A DNA stretch of 64,000 nt from Bacteroidota bacterium (lineage in GTDB: Bacteria; Bacteroidota; Bacteroidia; AKYH767-A; 2013-40CM-41-45): positions 1,364,001-1,428,000 of the forward strand of contig JADKJP010000006.1 in assembly GCA_016720935.1 (NCBI GenBank), in the 5' to 3' direction. Every line of letters starts with the position of its first letter. Positions within the stretch are counted from its first letter, which is position 1. A model generated the notes under the pieces. The model did not search any database and had not been told where the DNA came from. It saw nothing but the letters and a program-made list of their open reading frames with translations. The translations under genes and the position numbers were made by a program. This document shows positions 50,324-60,176 of the stretch, in pieces.

Positions 50324-52342
50324 ATGCCCTTTCAAATTGAATCCGATTACAAACCTACCGGTGATCAGCCTCAGGCGATACAACAACTTGTGGAAGGTGT
50401 GAACCGCGGTGATACCGCACAAACCCTGCTAGGTGTAACAGGTTCCGGTAAAACATTTACCATCGCCAATGTCGTTGCACAAACACAAAGGCCAACGTTG
50501 GTACTGAGTCATAACAAAACCTTGGCAGCCCAATTGTACGGAGAGTTTAAACAGTTTTTTCCGCACAATGCTGTTCAATATTTTGTCTCCTATTATGATT
50601 ACTACCAGCCGGAGGCGTATATTCCTACAACAAATACATACATCGAGAAGGATCTCGCGATCAATGATGAAATCGAAAAGCTCCGTCTGAGCACCACTAC
50701 CGCTTTGCTTTCCGGTCGTGAAGATGTACTGGTGGTGAGTTCTGTTTCTTGTATTTATGGTATCGGTAATCCGGCAGACTTTAAATCAAACATTATCAAA
50801 ATAAGTGAAGGAGAAAAAATCAGTAGAAATTCTTTTCTGCATCGTTTGGTTACTTCGCTATACAGTCGGACAGACATCGAATTTACGAGAGGAAAATTCA
50901 GAGTTCGGGGAGAAACAGTGGATGTGTTCCTCGCTTATGGTGATATCGCCTATCGCATTAATTTTTTCGGTGATGAAATCGAAGAGATTGTGACAATCGA
51001 TCCGATTAGCGGGAGGACAATCGAAAAGAATCCTTCTGTCATCATTTATCCGGCAACCATCTTCGTCACAACTCCTGACCGGCAGCTCGAAGCGATCTGG
51101 CACATTCAGGAAGACATGGTGAAGCAGGTTGAATACATGAAAGGCCTTGGACAGCATCTCGAAGCAAAACGTCTGGAAGATCGTGTCACTTATGATTTGG
51201 AAATGATCCGTGAATTGGGTTATTGTTCAGGAATTGAAAATTACTCACGCTACTTTGACGGACGCGATCCGGGTTCAAGACCTTTCTGTTTGCTCGATTA
51301 TTTCCCCGACAATTACCTCATGGTGATCGACGAAAGTCACGCGACCATTCCTCAAATCCGGGCGATGTACGGTGGTGATCGTTCAAGAAAACAAAACCTG
51401 GTTGAATATGGTTTTCGTTTGCCCTCAGCCCTGGATAACCGTCCGCTCAAGTTTGAAGAATTTGAAACGATGGCTCATCAAACAATTTATGTCAGCGCGA
51501 CTCCTGCAGATTATGAATTGCAAAAAAGCGAAGGTGTACTCGTTGAACAAGTCATCCGTCCTACAGGTTTGTTGGATCCGGTGATTGAAGTAAGACCAAG
51601 CCTGAACCAGGTGGATGATCTTCTCGAAGAAATTGACAAAACGGTTAAAGCCGGCGAAAGGGTCTTGGTTACTACGCTTACAAAACGAATGGCGGAAGAA
51701 CTGACCAAATACATGACCAAATTAAATATCAATTGCCGCTACATTCACTCGGAAGTAGATACGCTCGATCGAGTTGAACTGCTGAGAGATTTACGACTGG
51801 GAAATTTCGATGTTCTTGTTGGAATCAACTTGCTCCGGGAAGGATTGGATTTACCGGAAGTTTCGCTGGTCGCCATTCTGGATGCCGATAAGGAAGGATT
51901 TTTGCGTAGCAACCGTTCGCTCACCCAAACAGCAGGACGGGCAGCACGGAATATCAATGGCCGCGTAATTTTCTATGCCGACAAGATTACCGACAGCATG
52001 CAAAAGACCATGGATGAAACATTACGGCGAAGAGAGAAACAAATTAAATACAATGAAGACAATGGTTTGTCTCCACAACAAATTGTGAAATCCATCGAAA
52101 GTATCATGGGACAGACAAAAGTCGCGGATTCAAAATTGGCGGAACAGCATGCTTATGTTGAAAGCAACAAAGTGAGTATCGCTGCAGACCCTGTGGTTCA
52201 ATACATGAATAAAGAAGAACTGAAAAAACTCATCGCCCAAACACGTAAATCAATGGAGCGTGCCGCGAAGGATCTTGACTTTATTGAAGCGGCCAGGTTG
52301 AGAGATGAAATGTATGAATTGGAAAAAATGATGAAAGCTTAA
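50324..52342 (+). CDS. uvrB: UvrABC system protein B
   Basis: The 672-residue protein has the full UvrB set: Walker A GVTGSGKTFTIANV, the beta-hairpin YYDYYQPEAYIP, helicase motif II VIDESHATIPQ, motif VI QTAGRAARN, and a C-terminal UVR domain (EAARLRDEMYELEK). It holds damaged DNA for excision with UvrA and UvrC. It is monocistronic or read with the VOC gene 30 nt after it. Confidence 0.97.
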   Translation: MPFQIESDYKPTGDQPQAIQQLVEGVNRGDTAQTLLGVTGSGKTFTIANVVAQTQRPTLVLSHNKTLAAQLYGEFKQFFPHNAVQYFVSYYDYYQPEAYIPTTNTYIEKDLAINDEIEKLRLSTTTALLSGREDVLVVSSVSCIYGIGNPADFKSNIIKISEGEKISRNSFLHRLVTSLYSRTDIEFTRGKFRVRGETVDVFLAYGDIAYRINFFGDEIEEIVTIDPISGRTIEKNPSVIIYPATIFVTTPDRQLEAIWHIQEDMVKQVEYMKGLGQHLEAKRLEDRVTYDLEMIRELGYCSGIENYSRYFDGRDPGSRPFCLLDYFPDNYLMVIDESHATIPQIRAMYGGDRSRKQNLVEYGFRLPSALDNRPLKFEEFETMAHQTIYVSATPADYELQKSEGVLVEQVIRPTGLLDPVIEVRPSLNQVDDLLEEIDKTVKAGERVLVTTLTKRMAEELTKYMTKLNINCRYIHSEVDTLDRVELLRDLRLGNFDVLVGINLLREGLDLPEVSLVAILDADKEGFLRSNRSLTQTAGRAARNINGRVIFYADKITDSMQKTMDETLRRREKQIKYNEDNGLSPQQIVKSIESIMGQTKVADSKLAEQHAYVESNKVSIAADPVVQYMNKEELKKLIAQTRKSMERAAKDLDFIEAARLRDEMYELEKMMKA

Positions 52343-52372
52343 TTCTTCAATGAGGTTTCGACAAATCAATTT

Positions 52373-52765
52373 ATGAAACAAAATCTCGCTCTTATTGCGC
52401 TTATTGTGGATGATTACGATGAAGCTCTTCACTATTATACTTCGGTCTTGAAATTCAATCTGATCGAAGATACAGTAATGAGCGAAACAAAGCGTTGGGT
52501 CGTCATTGCTCCCGAAGGTTCAAACGGGACTTCCCTCCTGCTGGCAAAAGCAAGTACAGAGGAACAAAAAAGCAGAATTGGAAATCAAACCGGCGGACGT
52601 GTCTTTCTTTTTCTTCATACGGATGATCTCCGGAGAGATTATGATTTTTTGAAATCCAAAAATGTCAAGTTTGTAAGAGAAATGATTGAAGAATCCTGGG
52701 GAACAGTGGCTGTCTTTGCAGATAAATACGGAAACCTTTGGGATCTCATTCAGCCAAAAGTCTGA
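52373..52765 (+). CDS. VOC family protein
   Basis: The 130-residue single-domain protein begins with ALIALIVDDYDEALHYYTSV, contains the mid-domain GGRVFLFLHTDDLRRDYDFL, and ends with WGTVAVFADKYGNLWDLIQ. The pattern of His/Glu ligands is partly conserved. Members include glyoxalase-like or antibiotic-binding proteins; this one cannot be assigned. It lies 30 nt after uvrB. Confidence 0.88.
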   Translation: MKQNLALIALIVDDYDEALHYYTSVLKFNLIEDTVMSETKRWVVIAPEGSNGTSLLLAKASTEEQKSRIGNQTGGRVFLFLHTDDLRRDYDFLKSKNVKFVREMIEESWGTVAVFADKYGNLWDLIQPKV

Positions 52766-52805
52766 ATGCACTTTTTATAATTTTATGGAAACAGCGAAAC
52801 TTTGA

Positions 52806-53267
52806 TTAAAGTTTCATTTCCATTTTGAAAGTCATCCTTCCGAATTTCGGATGTTTCTCTTCCGGACTTGTCTGCACAAATCCAATCTTTTTATAAAGTG
52901 AAACTGCAACCTCTAATGTTGATGCTGTTTCCAGTGTCATTGTCCGAAATCCTTTTTCTCTTGCCTGTTCAATGACTTTTTCAAGGAGTAATTTACCAAT
53001 TCCTTTTCCCTGATAATTTTCACGTACTCCCATCTTGATCAATTCACAGGAATGTACTTCGTGAGGAACAATCGCGCAGGTTCCGACAACCACATCATCC
53101 AAAACAGCAAAAAAAACATATCCGCCTTCCTGAATAATCCTCTCAGGGTTTTCTAGAATTTCCAGATCAGCGGCCGTGATTGAATAATATTTATTCAGCC
53201 ATTCTACGTTGAGGCTTTTAAAATAACCATTGAACTTTTCGGAATACTGAACAATCTCTGTTGCCAT
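52806..53267 (-). CDS. GNAT family N-acetyltransferase
   Basis: The 153-residue protein carries the acetyl-CoA loop VRENYQGKGIGKLLLEKVIE and the following strand TMTLETASTLEVAVSLYKKIGF. It is a compact GNAT enzyme acting on an unknown amine. It converges with the VOC gene at 52765 and is preceded on its strand by the T9SS cargo gene and its terminator, so it has its own promoter. Confidence 0.9.
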   Translation of the reverse strand: MATEIVQYSEKFNGYFKSLNVEWLNKYYSITAADLEILENPERIIQEGGYVFFAVLDDVVVGTCAIVPHEVHSCELIKMGVRENYQGKGIGKLLLEKVIEQAREKGFRTMTLETASTLEVAVSLYKKIGFVQTSPEEKHPKFGRMTFKMEMKL

Positions 53268-53280
53268 ACTGTTTAAAACA

Positions 53281-53305
53281 GAAACCCGCAGGAGCTGCGG
53301 GTTTC
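53281..53305 (-). terminator. Terminator of the T9SS cargo gene
   Basis: A perfect 10-bp stem GAAACCCGCA with TGCGGGTTTC has a 5-nt loop. On the minus strand it is followed by TGTTTT, and it lies 13 nt after the stop of the gene at 53319. Confidence 0.85.
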
Positions 53306-53318
53306 TGATGTCTTATAT

Positions 53319-55190
53319 TTAACGGATAACCTGAAGTATCCGTGTTGCCTGTTTTGTAGTAGATGAAATTTTACAGAAATACAATCCACTTTTTAGATTG
53401 CTTAAATCTACCTGGATGATATTTTGAGATCCCGATTGGACTGCAGGATGATTTTCAATGATCAATCTACCGTCAGCAGAATACAGTTGCAAAGCGATGC
53501 TCTTATCATTGGTTCCATTCATATCCAGACTGAGCTGTGAAACAGAACCGGAAGGATTTGGATAAAATTCTCCGATTCCTTCATCCAATAATACATTTGA
53601 AATTCCAACAGGAATGTTCACTGTATCAATGGTCGCGTTGATCATGAGATCTTCGACCTGACGGTTTCTGTAAATCGCCCAGGAATTGCTCAGTACTTCA
53701 AAGCTTCTGTTGCTGACCGGACCGGAAACATTCGTTCCAAGTGTGACACCAGCCCCATCCATGTTCCAGGAAACGTAGAAACTTCCGCTGTTGATGATAA
53801 TAGGTGTCGTGAGTGGGACATCCACCCACATCGGTGCAGAAAAAGAACTGTTCGGAACATAGATTGAATCCAATCTTGTTCCTACTCCGCCCAATGGTCC
53901 ATTGTCATCAAAAATTGACATATAAAAACCGACAAGGTTAACATTGGCCTGAACATAAGCATGAACAGTTGTGAGTTTGCATGGATAAAATGGTGGGACG
54001 AATTGCATCCCTGCTCCACCCTGAGTTCCCAGCCAGTTCAATCCAACACCATTGTTTAAACCATCATCAAAAGTTAACCTTATTGGTCTGTTGATGGTAT
54101 CTACAACAACCAGTTCCAATGTAGCGCTGTCATTACTCGGCGCGATGTCACCGGGATATAGTGTTCGTGTAACCTGTATGTAAGTACCTTCCACCTGAGG
54201 GCTGAAGGTTTCGTTCATGGAAATTGAGGCGGTTGCCTGAGCAGGCATGGCCGCAGTAGTGACTGTATCGTCCACTTCAACCGTTCCGGTCAGACCATTG
54301 ACAGCAGTTGCTACATAAGAATAGACATTGAATGGACCCAGATTCACATTGCCGGCATTTTTTATTTCGCTGTTCATCACCCAGGGTGTTGGAGTGTGGT
54401 TGCTGATGAAGCGTCCGCCATTCGATGTGTTGTCATTGTACAAAGTAGAAGCATCCAATGCCTGGAAGGAGCTCGAAGCAGGATAAGTAAATTTCACAGC
54501 ATAAGGGGTAACAAAATATCCCGATCCGCCTCCGGTTGGATTCAACATGCTTTGCAAGCCAACTCCACCATTGATATTTTCAATTCCTGCGGACAGATAT
54601 GGAGAATTTCCTCCTCCATAAGTTCCTGATTGTTGTTGGTATTGAAATGTGATGGAGCTGTCAACAGTGGAAAGAATCAACTGAAAGGTATTGCTTCCCT
54701 GATAGGACGGAGCATTTTGATCCCAGAAGGGAACATTCAGCCAGGAAACTACAAGGGAATCCTGGTTCGGACTGATCCAGTAATAACATTGTCCCGGATT
54801 TCCACTACCGTCAAAATTCAAATCCGCTGCCATGGCGGCGATATAATCCTGAGGAAGACTTGTGTTGGGGATAATTGGAAGCGGCACACTCAACTGGCAA
54901 CTTTGAAAAGCGATATAGCCGTTAGATCCAATCCAAAATTGATTCACATCATACCAATAATAATGAAAATTGAAATTCAACTGGAAAGGTCCCTGGGTGT
55001 TATCATCTGACAAACGTTCCACAAGCAATCTTCCGGGTTTGGTGAGGATGTCCACCCAATTGTATGTTGGACCCTGAGGATCCAGATTATCACGCCAGAT
55101 GTAACCATAAGCATCAGGTCCTCCGGAACCTGCAATACTCCGGAGAGTAAGGGTGAAAAATACGAGTGTTAAGTAGAGTATTTTCTTCAT
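53319..55190 (-). CDS. T9SS cargo protein with type A sorting domain
   Basis: The 623-residue protein has an N-terminal signal peptide (MKKILYLTLVFFTLTLRSIA). The middle is beta-rich: a nidogen-like region with IGSNGYIAFQSCQ and a Ser/Asn/Gly-rich stretch (about 95-230), then CARDB/Ig-like domains and a carbohydrate-binding-like domain. The last 85 residues form the type A CTD: FYPNPSGSVSQLSLDM, LKSGLYFCKISS and a final TKQATRILQVIR. The CTD directs export by T9SS and attachment to the surface. No enzyme motif is visible; an adhesin role is likely but inferred. Confidence 0.88.
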   Translation of the reverse strand: MKKILYLTLVFFTLTLRSIAGSGGPDAYGYIWRDNLDPQGPTYNWVDILTKPGRLLVERLSDDNTQGPFQLNFNFHYYWYDVNQFWIGSNGYIAFQSCQLSVPLPIIPNTSLPQDYIAAMAADLNFDGSGNPGQCYYWISPNQDSLVVSWLNVPFWDQNAPSYQGSNTFQLILSTVDSSITFQYQQQSGTYGGGNSPYLSAGIENINGGVGLQSMLNPTGGGSGYFVTPYAVKFTYPASSSFQALDASTLYNDNTSNGGRFISNHTPTPWVMNSEIKNAGNVNLGPFNVYSYVATAVNGLTGTVEVDDTVTTAAMPAQATASISMNETFSPQVEGTYIQVTRTLYPGDIAPSNDSATLELVVVDTINRPIRLTFDDGLNNGVGLNWLGTQGGAGMQFVPPFYPCKLTTVHAYVQANVNLVGFYMSIFDDNGPLGGVGTRLDSIYVPNSSFSAPMWVDVPLTTPIIINSGSFYVSWNMDGAGVTLGTNVSGPVSNRSFEVLSNSWAIYRNRQVEDLMINATIDTVNIPVGISNVLLDEGIGEFYPNPSGSVSQLSLDMNGTNDKSIALQLYSADGRLIIENHPAVQSGSQNIIQVDLSNLKSGLYFCKISSTTKQATRILQVIR

Positions 55191-55379
55191 GGTGTGGGAG
55201 ATTGGTATGATGAATTTAATCTTATTTTGCTTTTGACCGACCGGAACAATTTGAATTTATTGTAATTTTCGTTCTTTGGAATTGAAATTTCAAGGAATTT
55301 AACATCTGTCCGGCTGGGTGATTGCAATATCAAACCAAATTAATTTATTTTTACATGAATTCAAAATCTATTCTTCAGT

Positions 55380-55697
55380 ATGAAAGAGATTACAGTAGAG
55401 GAACTCAAAGAAAAAATCGACAGAAATGAGAATTTTCAGCTCATTGATGTAAGGGAGTCCTATGAATATGAAATCTGCAATTTGAATGGTGAACTGATCC
55501 CCATGTCAACCGTTTTGGATAATATGGACAAGATTGCAAAAGACAAACCGGTAATCATTCATTGCAAATCCGGTGGAAGAAGCGGTGTGATTGTGATGGA
55601 ACTGGAACGCCGGTTTGGCATGACAAATCTGTATAATCTGAAAGGCGGCATCCTCGCCTATTCCCGCAATATTGATCCGAGTATACCTATCTATTGA
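55380..55697 (+). CDS. Single-domain rhodanese
   Basis: The 105-residue protein is one rhodanese domain, with the active-site Cys in IIHCKSGGRSGV and the usual LIDVRESYEYE start. It transfers sulfane sulfur in the cytoplasm; the acceptor is unknown. It has no signal peptide. Its neighbours are both on the other strand, so it has its own promoter. Confidence 0.92.
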   Translation: MKEITVEELKEKIDRNENFQLIDVRESYEYEICNLNGELIPMSTVLDNMDKIAKDKPVIIHCKSGGRSGVIVMELERRFGMTNLYNLKGGILAYSRNIDPSIPIY

Positions 55698-55705
55698 AAC
55701 TATTA

Positions 55706-56695
55706 TTAAAAATAAAATGCGTGATACCGTGATTTTTTTCCCTTGCTGAATTCTATTGCAGGTGAAGGTAAATGAACAATGTTGATGAATTTAAAAATTG
55801 ATCCAAGCAAAACCGATTTTGTTTTCACTCTTGCAAGATCAATATCCAGACTGATATAATATTGCCTGTATCGTTCAAATTCCGGTATAATTTTTCCATC
55901 CACTTCTGTCGGGTTTTCCTTTCCTCCGGTCATTCCTTCCGCTCCGAAACCTGCTCCGATACTTAACCAGTTTGGCAACCACTTTGTGTTTTTGAAAAAC
56001 GAGCGTGGATTGATACTGATCCAATAACTCAATCCATTGTAGTCTTTCAGAATATTCTCCGGCAAATTACTTCCCAGCAGATTGGGTCTGTATTTTGAAT
56101 ATTTACTTTGATGAAATGAATACTTCAGTACAATTCGTTGCTCTCCCCATGTGAGTTGCTGAGCAGTGAAAAGTCCGATTCCTGCAGTATTGCAAAGTAC
56201 ATCTCCGGTAGAAAATCCCCATTCTTCTGAAAAACCATCAAAGACTTCTACGGTAGTCTGGTACAAAAATGAAATTCCGCCAGCCAGCAAAGTAGATTTC
56301 TTATTGTTGTAACCAGTCCAGCGATAACATTTCATGAGAGGTTTAGCGATAGAATATGCATCCCATGCATGCCCGAATTTATCCATTTGCTCCCATTCCG
56401 CATTGTCATTAAAAAAGTGAAAAGAAGATTGAGGATAATTTTGATACCACTGTGTATACAACCAATACATACTCACAGGATACAAACCGACAACGGTATA
56501 ATTTAAAATTCTGGTTCTTTTACGATCAGGTGATTTTGCATTTTCTAACGACCAAACTGATGGAGAAGTGGAATCTGTGGGATGAATTATTTCCGATTCT
56601 GAATTATCTTCAAAAGAACCAGAACAAACTTCCGCGCAGCTAATTTTAGATTGATAAAAAAGAAGTGTGAGTAAAGTAAAAAACCGGAGGTTCAT
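55706..56695 (-). CDS. DUF2279 family envelope protein
   Basis: The 329-residue protein begins with a signal peptide (MNLRFFTLLTLLFYQSKISC, possibly a lipobox at the Cys). It has two or three hydrophobic regions and a conserved block FDGFSEEWGFSTGDVLCNTAG, with DKFGHAWDAYSIAKP upstream. This pattern matches DUF2279, predicted periplasmic or membrane-associated proteins. The function is unknown. It is the last of a group of minus-strand envelope genes, 23 nt after the type B cargo gene. Confidence 0.8.
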   Translation of the reverse strand: MNLRFFTLLTLLFYQSKISCAEVCSGSFEDNSESEIIHPTDSTSPSVWSLENAKSPDRKRTRILNYTVVGLYPVSMYWLYTQWYQNYPQSSFHFFNDNAEWEQMDKFGHAWDAYSIAKPLMKCYRWTGYNNKKSTLLAGGISFLYQTTVEVFDGFSEEWGFSTGDVLCNTAGIGLFTAQQLTWGEQRIVLKYSFHQSKYSKYRPNLLGSNLPENILKDYNGLSYWISINPRSFFKNTKWLPNWLSIGAGFGAEGMTGGKENPTEVDGKIIPEFERYRQYYISLDIDLARVKTKSVLLGSIFKFINIVHLPSPAIEFSKGKKSRYHAFYF

Positions 56696-56718
56696 AGATT
56701 AACAGTAGCCTGAAACGA

Positions 56719-58389
56719 TTACCTGATCAAAACAACTTTACCGGTTCTACCCTTCTCTTCACCATTACGAACGCTGTAGCTTACACGATAAAGGTAAATC
56801 CCCTCTTCCTGTCTCTTTCCCTGGTATGTTCCATCCCAACCACGCGATTGATCTACACTTTCAAAAATTAACTGTCCCCAGCGGTTGTAAATTTTCAGGT
56901 TGTAATTTTTAATCGCGCTGCCAAAGGGCAGAAATGTTTCGTTCAGGTTGTCTCCGTTGGGAGTGAAGGCATTCGGAAAAATAATATCGTTCAAACAATC
57001 TTCTGAAACAGATACTGTATCCGTACCGGAACATCCAGCAGTATTTGTAATTTTTACGGTATAAACTCCTGCCTGCTCAACTATATAATTCTGATCAGTG
57101 GAAAGATCCTGCCATTCATAGGTATTAAAGTTTCCGGGGTGAAGCAAAAATGCTGAGCCTGGACACAATGTTGTATCCGGACCTAAATCAGGAATTGGAA
57201 AAGCGTCAGGTCCGATGGGAACAATTACATCCGCACTGAGGTCACAGGAATTAGATGCCGTAATATTCACTGCATATTGTCCGGCACTCAGTCCGGTTGC
57301 AGTTGAACCGTTCTGAACAGGATCTGTATTCCACGCATACGAATTGATCGCCGTACTTCCACTCACCTGGACACTTGCTGTTCCATCCTTTGAATTTACA
57401 CAGGTCTCGGGAGTTGAAGAGGTTTCAGCACTGAGAATGTAAAGATCTGCTGATACAGTATAATCCGGTATGCAATCGTTTCCTGAAGTGAGCGTGATCG
57501 TATATTTTCCAGGCGAGGAGAAAGTATGCTGAGGTACCTGAAGATCACTTGTATTTGTCGCTGAGGAAGGATCACCAAAATCCCAGCTCCAGTTGGAATG
57601 ACAGGATGATGTATCTTTAAATTCAACAGTGTTGGAGGAAACACAATTCCATGAGAACGTGAAAGGAAAATTTGAAGCTTCTTCTATTTTGAAAAGATCA
57701 AATGCGAATCCATCGTAATCATTGCAGGTGGTTCCGGATCCAAAAGTAAAGCGAAACATCACCTGTGTTTGTCCTGCAAGAAATGAAAGACAATGTTTAG
57801 CAACAAGCCATCCACCACTGCCATGACCACCTCTGCAAGAACCCGAAGTTGCTTGAACCGTTCCTGCCCAACCTTGTGTTCCATTCGTGATGCTCGAAAG
57901 ATTGGTAACATTATTTACGTTGTACCAGTTTTGATCAACACAATTATCAGGTTCGGAATAAGAACCAAGTGTTCTCCATGTTGTCCCGTCCGTTGAATAT
58001 TGAAGATTGGCACCGTCGTACAAATATTCAGTATCCCAAAAGATAGAAACGGAAACCATAGGTTTTGACAATCCGCTGAAATCAAAGCAAGGACTCATCA
58101 CCCAGGAACGTTCTCCATAATTGTAGAATGAAGTATTTAAACCACCGGAAATCCAACAGTTGGTTCCTGAAGCAGCGGCATTAATCGTAGTCTTTGAAGG
58201 AGTCCCAAGCGCCCAGTCGGAATTACTTCCTCCGGAGGTCCATCCTGCCGGCCCACTTTCAAAATCCTCACTAAATGGAAAAGTTGTGATGGGACTCACA
58301 CATTGACCAATGGAATAACCGGGCAAGAGGAACAGACCAATTGCACCAAATAAGCTAAAAAAGCTGATTATTTTCCTGATTTTGATCAA
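56719..58389 (-). CDS. Secreted protein with gliding-motility (T9SS type B) C-terminus
   Basis: The frame is open to 58422 with a TTG, but a second TTG at 58389 begins a better signal peptide and has AGGAG five bases upstream, a rare clear ribosome site in this genome; I use it, giving 556 residues. The protein includes an MAM-like/jelly-roll region (about 35-230, WVMSPCFDF, YDGANLQYSTDGTTWR), a PKD domain (about 240-310, FKDTSSCHSNWSWDFG), Ser/Thr-rich spacers, and the C-terminal CHU_C/gliding domain: IIFPNAFTPNGDNLNETF, LKIYNRWGQLIFES, GIYLYRVSY. It is probably exported by T9SS. It has no catalytic motif. Confidence 0.85.
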   Translation of the reverse strand: MIKIRKIISFFSLFGAIGLFLLPGYSIGQCVSPITTFPFSEDFESGPAGWTSGGSNSDWALGTPSKTTINAAASGTNCWISGGLNTSFYNYGERSWVMSPCFDFSGLSKPMVSVSIFWDTEYLYDGANLQYSTDGTTWRTLGSYSEPDNCVDQNWYNVNNVTNLSSITNGTQGWAGTVQATSGSCRGGHGSGGWLVAKHCLSFLAGQTQVMFRFTFGSGTTCNDYDGFAFDLFKIEEASNFPFTFSWNCVSSNTVEFKDTSSCHSNWSWDFGDPSSATNTSDLQVPQHTFSSPGKYTITLTSGNDCIPDYTVSADLYILSAETSSTPETCVNSKDGTASVQVSGSTAINSYAWNTDPVQNGSTATGLSAGQYAVNITASNSCDLSADVIVPIGPDAFPIPDLGPDTTLCPGSAFLLHPGNFNTYEWQDLSTDQNYIVEQAGVYTVKITNTAGCSGTDTVSVSEDCLNDIIFPNAFTPNGDNLNETFLPFGSAIKNYNLKIYNRWGQLIFESVDQSRGWDGTYQGKRQEEGIYLYRVSYSVRNGEEKGRTGKVVLIR

Positions 58390-58550
58390 AATAGCTCCTG
58401 TGATGGATATACAAAAAAACAAAAAAAAGGGACGCGAAGCTATGGATATCTTGTTGGGAGATGTTAAACAGGGATTGGCTAATATTACCTTGTTTATTGT
58501 ACTTAATACCTGGTACCAGGTACAAGGTACGAGGTATTTATTGAAGAAGA

Positions 58551-60158
58551 TTATAGGCCGGGGACAACTTTATCCTTCGGATATTTCACTGAAAATTTCA
58601 GAAATCGTTTTTCGATTGCGGAAGGTTGAACATTCATCTTCCAGGAAATTTTTCCGCTTTCTTTGTCAACATTTCCTGAAGATGATTCAATCAGGTTGAT
58701 TTTGATATCATCGTTTTTAGAAACAGGAACCTGATCTTCCAATGTTATATCAATAGCTTCTTTCTTTCCATTTCTGACAGTAATTTCATAGTTCAATTCC
58801 TTAACAACTTTATCGCCCACAAACTTTGAAGTACTTAAATCCTTTTGCTTTTCACGCATGATCACAATTTTCTTATCTCTTCCCAGGGATAGATCAAGTG
58901 TGTCTTTCGTGCTTCGTGGATTAATGGATGATTCCCCCACAAAACTTCCTTCAAAATATACATTTGATTTTCCGGGAAGAAGATTCAGGTTTTCCCAACC
59001 GGTAATTTTTGCAATCAGAAATGCATCCTTGTCAATTTTCGGAGCCGCGAAATAACTAAAGCTTGCAGGTAATTCATAAGTCCGGATGTCTACTGAATAC
59101 TGTTTGCTATCTGAGGGAATATTGTAAGGTATTTGAATTTCAAAATCTGTGCTTAATTGATTCTGGTCTATAATTACACGATCAAATGAATCATCAGAAG
59201 GTATTCCCACATTTTTTCGTACTTCAATTCCATCCACATAAACAGGAGCCTGTTGTAGCTGGTTGCTGAGATTTATTTCCCTTAACTGGTTATAGTTCTG
59301 GTAAAAATCAAGATACCATGGTGACAGAACCGGTTTATTTCCTCCAAGCGAAGGATTACCTGTTGAAAGTGTCAGTTTTACATCTTTCCAGTTTTCGCCG
59401 GTATTTTGAGTGATATCCGCCTTATATGCCAGCTGTACCGGATTTTTAATATCGGTTGCACGTATATCATACTTTGGTGTCCAGGAGGCACCGTTAACAT
59501 AATAACTTAGGGTGAAGTTAATTGTCATCCTGCTTTTCGCAGAAACAGTGATCAGAATATTGCTGGTCGGCACATTCTCTTTCGATTTTAATTCTTCAAG
59601 TTGTTTAGTCAGCTTTGTTACTTTCTCTGCTAAACGTTTGGCTTCGGTGTGTATGTCAATCAATTTGATGGTGAGTTCAATCATTCGTTCCCGAAAAAGA
59701 TCGGCCACTTCTTTCAGATTATCCGGATCAACGCCTGTATTTGCGCCGCCAACAGATTTATTGGCATTGAGTAATGCGGATTCCTGGGTATATACATTTT
59801 CGAGTCCGCTGTTTTTTTCTATCTCGAGATCCAATTGTTTCAAAGAATCTTCCAGTCGAAGAATCTCCGGCGATTTTTTTTCGGCATCCAGATAATTCAA
59901 CAGATGCACAACGGAAAGCAAGCTGAAGTTCCCGATTTCCGAAACTGTGATGGAGTTCTTATTGATCTGCGAGGACAATTCCGGAACCATCAATTGTGTG
60001 ATTCCCGCTTCCACATTTGCCTGAATTGTTCTGCTGATCTGAGCTCCGCTTTGATATACACGAACGGTTTTAATTTCAGAGCTATTCACCACTTTTGGGT
60101 TCTGTGCACTTGCAAAAATTGTCAGAAGACAAAAAAACAAAACGAACGCTTTTTTCAT
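58551..60158 (-). CDS. DUF4139 (MuiA-like) protein
   Basis: The 535-residue protein starts with a signal peptide (MKKAFVLFFCLLTIFASAQ) and a DUF4140 N-terminal domain (IKTVRVYQSGAQISRTI), then a coiled coil (about 100-200, LRLEDSLKQLDLEIEKN; RMIELTIKLIDIHTEAKRLA), and a C-terminal DUF4139 domain (YYVNGASWTPKYDIRA; LNYEITVRNGKKEAIDITLE). The family name comes from a mucoidy-inhibitor homologue; its true function is unknown. It follows the PorE-like gene by 18 nt in one operon. Confidence 0.88.
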   Translation of the reverse strand: MKKAFVLFFCLLTIFASAQNPKVVNSSEIKTVRVYQSGAQISRTIQANVEAGITQLMVPELSSQINKNSITVSEIGNFSLLSVVHLLNYLDAEKKSPEILRLEDSLKQLDLEIEKNSGLENVYTQESALLNANKSVGGANTGVDPDNLKEVADLFRERMIELTIKLIDIHTEAKRLAEKVTKLTKQLEELKSKENVPTSNILITVSAKSRMTINFTLSYYVNGASWTPKYDIRATDIKNPVQLAYKADITQNTGENWKDVKLTLSTGNPSLGGNKPVLSPWYLDFYQNYNQLREINLSNQLQQAPVYVDGIEVRKNVGIPSDDSFDRVIIDQNQLSTDFEIQIPYNIPSDSKQYSVDIRTYELPASFSYFAAPKIDKDAFLIAKITGWENLNLLPGKSNVYFEGSFVGESSINPRSTKDTLDLSLGRDKKIVIMREKQKDLSTSKFVGDKVVKELNYEITVRNGKKEAIDITLEDQVPVSKNDDIKINLIESSSGNVDKESGKISWKMNVQPSAIEKRFLKFSVKYPKDKVVPGL

Positions 60159-60176
60159 GTGATTAAAATTTATTGT

